Shown here: piece after piece, positions 61,426 through 64,000 of the stretch
Layout of the letters: each line of letters starts with the position of its first letter
How positions within the stretch are numbered: position 1 is the first letter of the stretch
Origin: Nocardia sp. CDC159
GTDB taxonomy: Bacteria > Actinomycetota > Actinomycetes > Mycobacteriales > Mycobacteriaceae
Length of the DNA: 64,000 bases
Direction: 5' to 3'
Assembly: GCF_023740735.1 (NCBI RefSeq)
Contig: NZ_JAMRXH010000001.1
Span: 730,039 to 794,038, forward strand
Position numbers and translations under genes: made by a program
Notes under the pieces: model-generated
Seen by the model: the letters and a program-made list of their open reading frames with translations, nothing else
Databases searched by the model: none
Told to the model about the DNA's origin: nothing

Positions 61426-62565
61426 TCAGGAAGGCGTCAGCCGCGGTGCGTCGGGCGTTGTCCGCTTGCGCGGAGTGGAGAATCGGCGCTGCATCGGGAG
61501 CTCCACGAGCCGGTGCATCCCCCATGCCAATACGACCGTCCCGCCGAGCCCCACTGCCCACAGCCCGATCGATTGCGCGAGCGTCGGCTGGAATTCGGTG
61601 CCGTAGAGCCGGTACATGCTGTACAGCGCCACCTGATGCACCAGATAGAACGCGTAGGAGATGTCACCGAGCCAGACCATCGGGCGGCTGGCGAGCCACG
61701 ACGGCCTACCCTCGATATCGGCGGCGGCCGCCGCCGGGATGAGGAATGCCAGCGGCACGATGGTGGCCGCCACCATCGAGAACGTGGTCGGCAGGAACGA
61801 CGCCGCCGCGTATCCGGCGACGAATGCCAGCGCCGCCCACACCGACCGCACCCGCGGCCAGCTGCCCACCATGACGATCCGCGCCATCACCATGCCCAGC
61901 ACGAAATCCAGCGCGCGCACCGGCGGGAACAGATAGACGAACCAGTACTCGTACTCCGGGGTGGCGTCCCACCACACCCGCGGCTCCGCGGGCAACAGCT
62001 TCGCCACCACGGGCATCAGCACGACCGCGGCCATGATCCCGCCAGCCCACCACCACAACCGCTCCGGCCGGATCTTGCGCACCAGCACGATCAGCAGCGG
62101 GAACGACAGATAGAACAGCGCCTCCACCGACAGCGACCAGCTGACGTCGTTGACGCCGAAGGCGACGTCGAGGTCCGGCCACCAGGCGTGTACCAGCAGC
62201 AGCTGCTGCACCCAGCCCACGATCTTCCCCCCGGTCAGCAGCAGGAATCCGACCGCGAGCAGGAAGGCGACGAAATGGTTCGGATAGATCTTGAAAAACC
62301 GCCGCCGCCAGAACCGTCTCGGGGTGTCGTCCTCGCGTGCCGACCAGGTGAGCACGAATCCGCTGAGCACGAAGAAGAAGCCGACGCCGATATAGCCGCC
62401 CACCTTCACCACGCTCATGAACACCGCGGAGGCATCGCCTGGGGGCAACAGTCCGGGTTGGAAGGCGGCGTGCGTGGTGAATACCATCAGCGCGGCGATC
62501 CAACGCAGGCCGGTCAGCGAATCCAGCCGAGGTATCCGGCGCGTGGGCACCACGTCCGCGGTCAC
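61426..62565 (-). CDS. Acyltransferase-3 family membrane protein
   Basis: A 379-residue polytopic membrane acyltransferase. It begins RLDSLTGLRWIAALMVFTTHAAF with the catalytic His of the family, then GYIGVGFFFVLSGFVLTWS and RRFFKIYPNHFVAF, and has about ten hydrophobic segments. Members O-acylate sugars or lipids using acyl-CoA, including macrolide sugars. GTG start at 62565 overlaps the cyclase stop (GTGA); the longer frame is not used. Being coupled to a polyketide cyclase gene, it could acylate a sugar of the product. Confidence 0.87.
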   Translation of the reverse strand: MTADVVPTRRIPRLDSLTGLRWIAALMVFTTHAAFQPGLLPPGDASAVFMSVVKVGGYIGVGFFFVLSGFVLTWSAREDDTPRRFWRRRFFKIYPNHFVAFLLAVGFLLLTGGKIVGWVQQLLLVHAWWPDLDVAFGVNDVSWSLSVEALFYLSFPLLIVLVRKIRPERLWWWAGGIMAAVVLMPVVAKLLPAEPRVWWDATPEYEYWFVYLFPPVRALDFVLGMVMARIVMVGSWPRVRSVWAALAFVAGYAAASFLPTTFSMVAATIVPLAFLIPAAAAADIEGRPSWLASRPMVWLGDISYAFYLVHQVALYSMYRLYGTEFQPTLAQSIGLWAVGLGGTVVLAWGMHRLVELPMQRRFSTPRKRTTPDAPRLTPS

Positions 62566-63341
62566 GACTCCTCCACCAGTGCCACGGCCCTGGCCCAGCC
62601 AGCTCCCGCCCGCGCCACCTTGACCGGGAAGCACGCGATGGTGAACCCTTGGGACGGCAGCAGTTCCAGATTCGCCAGCCGCTCCAATTGGCAGTACTCC
62701 CGATCGCGTCCGGCGAAGTGCGCGGGCCACAGCACCGAGCGATCCCGGGTCTGCCGGTACCGGGCGATGATGTCGATGAACGGCGCGTCGAGACTGAACG
62801 CGTCCGTGCCGATCACCTTCACCCCCAGGTCCAGCAGGTAATGCGTTGCCGCGCCGTCCAATCCGGCGAAGTCGGTGAAATATTTCGGTGTGCCCCCATG
62901 CCGCTGCGCGCCGGTGTGGAGCAGCACGATATCCATCGGCTCGGGCAGTCGGCCGATCCGCGCGAACTCCCGCTCCAGCACCTCCCGGCCGACGGCACCG
63001 GTCGGCGCGTCGGTCAGGTCGAGCACGATGCCGGGGCGATAGAACCAGTCCAGCGGCATCTCATCGATGTGCCGGGGACCCCCGTCGCGGTAGGACGCAC
63101 GCGTTCCGTAGTGCGACGGCGCGTCGACGTGCGTGCCGGTATGTGTGGTCAGGCTCAGCCGGTCCAGCGAGAGGAATTGGCCGTCGGGCAGATCGTCCAC
63201 CGCGAAGTCGAGTCCGAAGTGCTCGGCCATCTCCTCGCTCATGTGCCGGGCGCCCTCGGCCGGGGTGAGCACGGTGTGCTCCACCGGATCGGGTTCGTAA
63301 TGTTCGCTGTCCACCGGCGAAGACAGATCGATGATGTGCAT
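62562..63341 (-). CDS. DpsY/SnoaM-type polyketide cyclase (metal-dependent cyclase family)
   Basis: A 259-residue protein of the PF04199-type cyclase family. The metal-binding motif is H67-T-G-T-H71-V-D73-A-P-S-H77. ADF-like FYRPGIVLDL, LLHTGAQRH and VIGTDAFSLD are the other family segments. In anthracycline and tetracycline clusters, members (DpsY, SnoaM, AknW, OxyN) close the second and third rings of the polyketide; other members are kynurenine formamidases. The cluster context favours ring closure. ATG 63341 follows GAGGAGG. Confidence 0.85.
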   Translation of the reverse strand: MHIIDLSSPVDSEHYEPDPVEHTVLTPAEGARHMSEEMAEHFGLDFAVDDLPDGQFLSLDRLSLTTHTGTHVDAPSHYGTRASYRDGGPRHIDEMPLDWFYRPGIVLDLTDAPTGAVGREVLEREFARIGRLPEPMDIVLLHTGAQRHGGTPKYFTDFAGLDGAATHYLLDLGVKVIGTDAFSLDAPFIDIIARYRQTRDRSVLWPAHFAGRDREYCQLERLANLELLPSQGFTIACFPVKVARAGAGWARAVALVEES

Positions 63342-63683
63342 CCGCCCTCCTCGGCGGTCCGGGCCCGTCACGCGTGGTCTTCCTCCGTATTCGATGGGTT
63401 GTGCAACTCCGAGAGTGGTCGTGAGCCCTAGAGATTCGCTGGAGGTTCGGGAGGAGCCACCCGGATGTGCCGGTCCCCCACGACTATTCGCGTCCTAGCG
63501 GTTCTAGGCCCGAACCGACACTGTGCACATGGGGAAAACGGTACAGATGAACAGCGCGCCCGTGGTGTCCGTACCGACCACCGCTGGAGCGAAATTCGAG
63601 GGCGCGGCAGGACGCTGTGCTCACGAACGACTGGTCGGCGATCGGGTGCACGCCGGGCAGCCGAGCTGACGGAAAGGCTGGTA
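63342..63683. other. 342-bp divergent region before the thymidylyltransferase
   Basis: No gene seen. It must hold the promoters of the cyclase/acyltransferase operon (minus) and of the sugar gene (plus). A weak SARP-like repeat lies at 63435-63452. Confidence 0.55.
63435..63452 (+). promoter_or_regulatory. Weak SARP-like heptamer pair
   Basis: TTCGCTG (63435-63441) and TTCGGGA (63446-63452) have an 11-bp period on the plus strand. Only the TTCG core matches the other sites, and no clear -10 follows. Confidence 0.35.
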
Positions 63684-64000
63684 GTGAAAGGCATAATCCT
63701 TGCGGGTGGGGCCGGTTCGCGGCTGCACCCGATCACGCGCGGGGTGAGCAAACAGCTGGTCCCGGTCTACGACAAGCCCATGGTGTACTACCCGCTGTCC
63801 ACCCTGATGCTGGCCGACATTCGCGACATCCTGGTGATCACCACCCCGGCGGACGCGCAGGCGTTCCGGCGGTTGCTCGGTGACGGCTCGCAGTACGGTT
63901 TGGACCTCAGCTATGTGGTGCAGCCCGAACCGGACGGGCTGGCGCGGGCGTTCGTGCTGGGAGCCGACCACATCGGCACCGACTCCGCCGCACTCGTGCT
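63684..64000 (+). CDS. rfbA: Glucose-1-phosphate thymidylyltransferase, 5' part (runs off right edge)
   Basis: The first 105 codons of an RmlA/RfbA-type enzyme. [55 protein letters not shown] carries the nucleotide-binding loop GGAGSRL and the conserved [12 protein letters not shown]. It makes dTDP-glucose, the first step of deoxysugar formation for this cluster. GTG start at 63684, six bases after GGAAAGG. The 4,6-dehydratase is probably just beyond the window. Confidence 0.93.
   Translation, partial: MKGIILAGGAGSRLHPITRGVSKQLVPVYDKPMVYYPLSTLMLADIRDILVITTPADAQAFRRLLGDGSQYGLDLSYVVQPEPDGLARAFVLGADHIGTDSAALV

Overview
The window looks like a high-GC mycolic-acid actinomycete, most probably Nocardia. 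The evidence is an MspA-family porin, a divergent Ser/Thr kinase plus EmbR-like (SARP-FHA) pair, many GTG/TTG starts, ATGA/GTGA-coupled operons and several SARP, HxlR and TetR regulators. No tRNA, rRNA, CRISPR array, IS element or prophage was seen.

Layout. About 1-14.5 kb is ordinary chromosome: a partial lytic transglycosylase lipoprotein, lactate 2-monooxygenase, HxlR/SnoaL-like pair, enoyl-CoA hydratase with TetR, two DJ-1/PfpI proteins, porin, diguanylate cyclase, MHS-type transporter, LysE exporter and a secreted M4 metalloprotease. From 14.6 to 19.3 kb lies a compact cassette: AraC regulator, a 61-residue precursor with eight cysteines, a strong hairpin, MauE-like membrane protein, membrane-anchored CxxC thioredoxin, ABC exporter and S26 peptidase. 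It reads as a dedicated factory for a secreted, disulfide-rich peptide and is the best candidate here for an undescribed system. From 19.5 to 30 kb come an EmbR-like regulator with its kinase, a three-gene coupled operon (fatty acyl-AMP ligase, ACP-GNAT fusion, small exported protein), a two-component system, and a TetR/FAD-oxidoreductase pair.

From about 30 kb to the right edge is a glycosylated aromatic (type II) polyketide cluster that continues beyond the window. The sugar arm (30.1-38.8 kb) holds 2,3-dehydratase, epimerase, C-3 aminotransferase, C-3 methyltransferase, 4-ketoreductase and N,N-dimethyltransferase, the full set expected for an N,N-dimethyl-L-vancosamine-like sugar, plus a glycosyltransferase with its P450-like activator. 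The aglycone arm (44.8-59.7 kb, all minus strand) holds KSalpha, KSbeta, ACP, an antibiotic-monooxygenase-like protein, an SDR/NTF2 pair, Rieske oxygenase, P450, berberine-bridge-type oxidase, methyltransferases, an RdmC-like hydrolase and a second glycosyltransferase/activator pair. The right end (60.3-64 kb) has the SARP activator, an acyltransferase-3 protein, a DpsY/SnoaM-type ring cyclase and the start of glucose-1-phosphate thymidylyltransferase. The expected polyketide ketoreductase, first-ring aromatase, dTDP-glucose 4,6-dehydratase and a drug exporter are not in the window. The two arms are split by an alpha-L-rhamnosidase, a MarR regulator and a SNF2-helicase/SWIM pair.

Control. Direct heptamer repeats with an 11-bp period, of the type bound by SARPs, sit 7-9 bp upstream of TAG-type -10 boxes before several cluster operons. 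Two of these promoter modules (about 30.05 and 58.78 kb) are near-identical copies in opposite orientation. Two active-site changes stand out: KSbeta has His where Gln161 is normal, and the RdmC-like hydrolase has Ala in place of its nucleophilic Ser. The product is inferred to be an anthracycline-like glycoside, but its structure cannot be read from this window.
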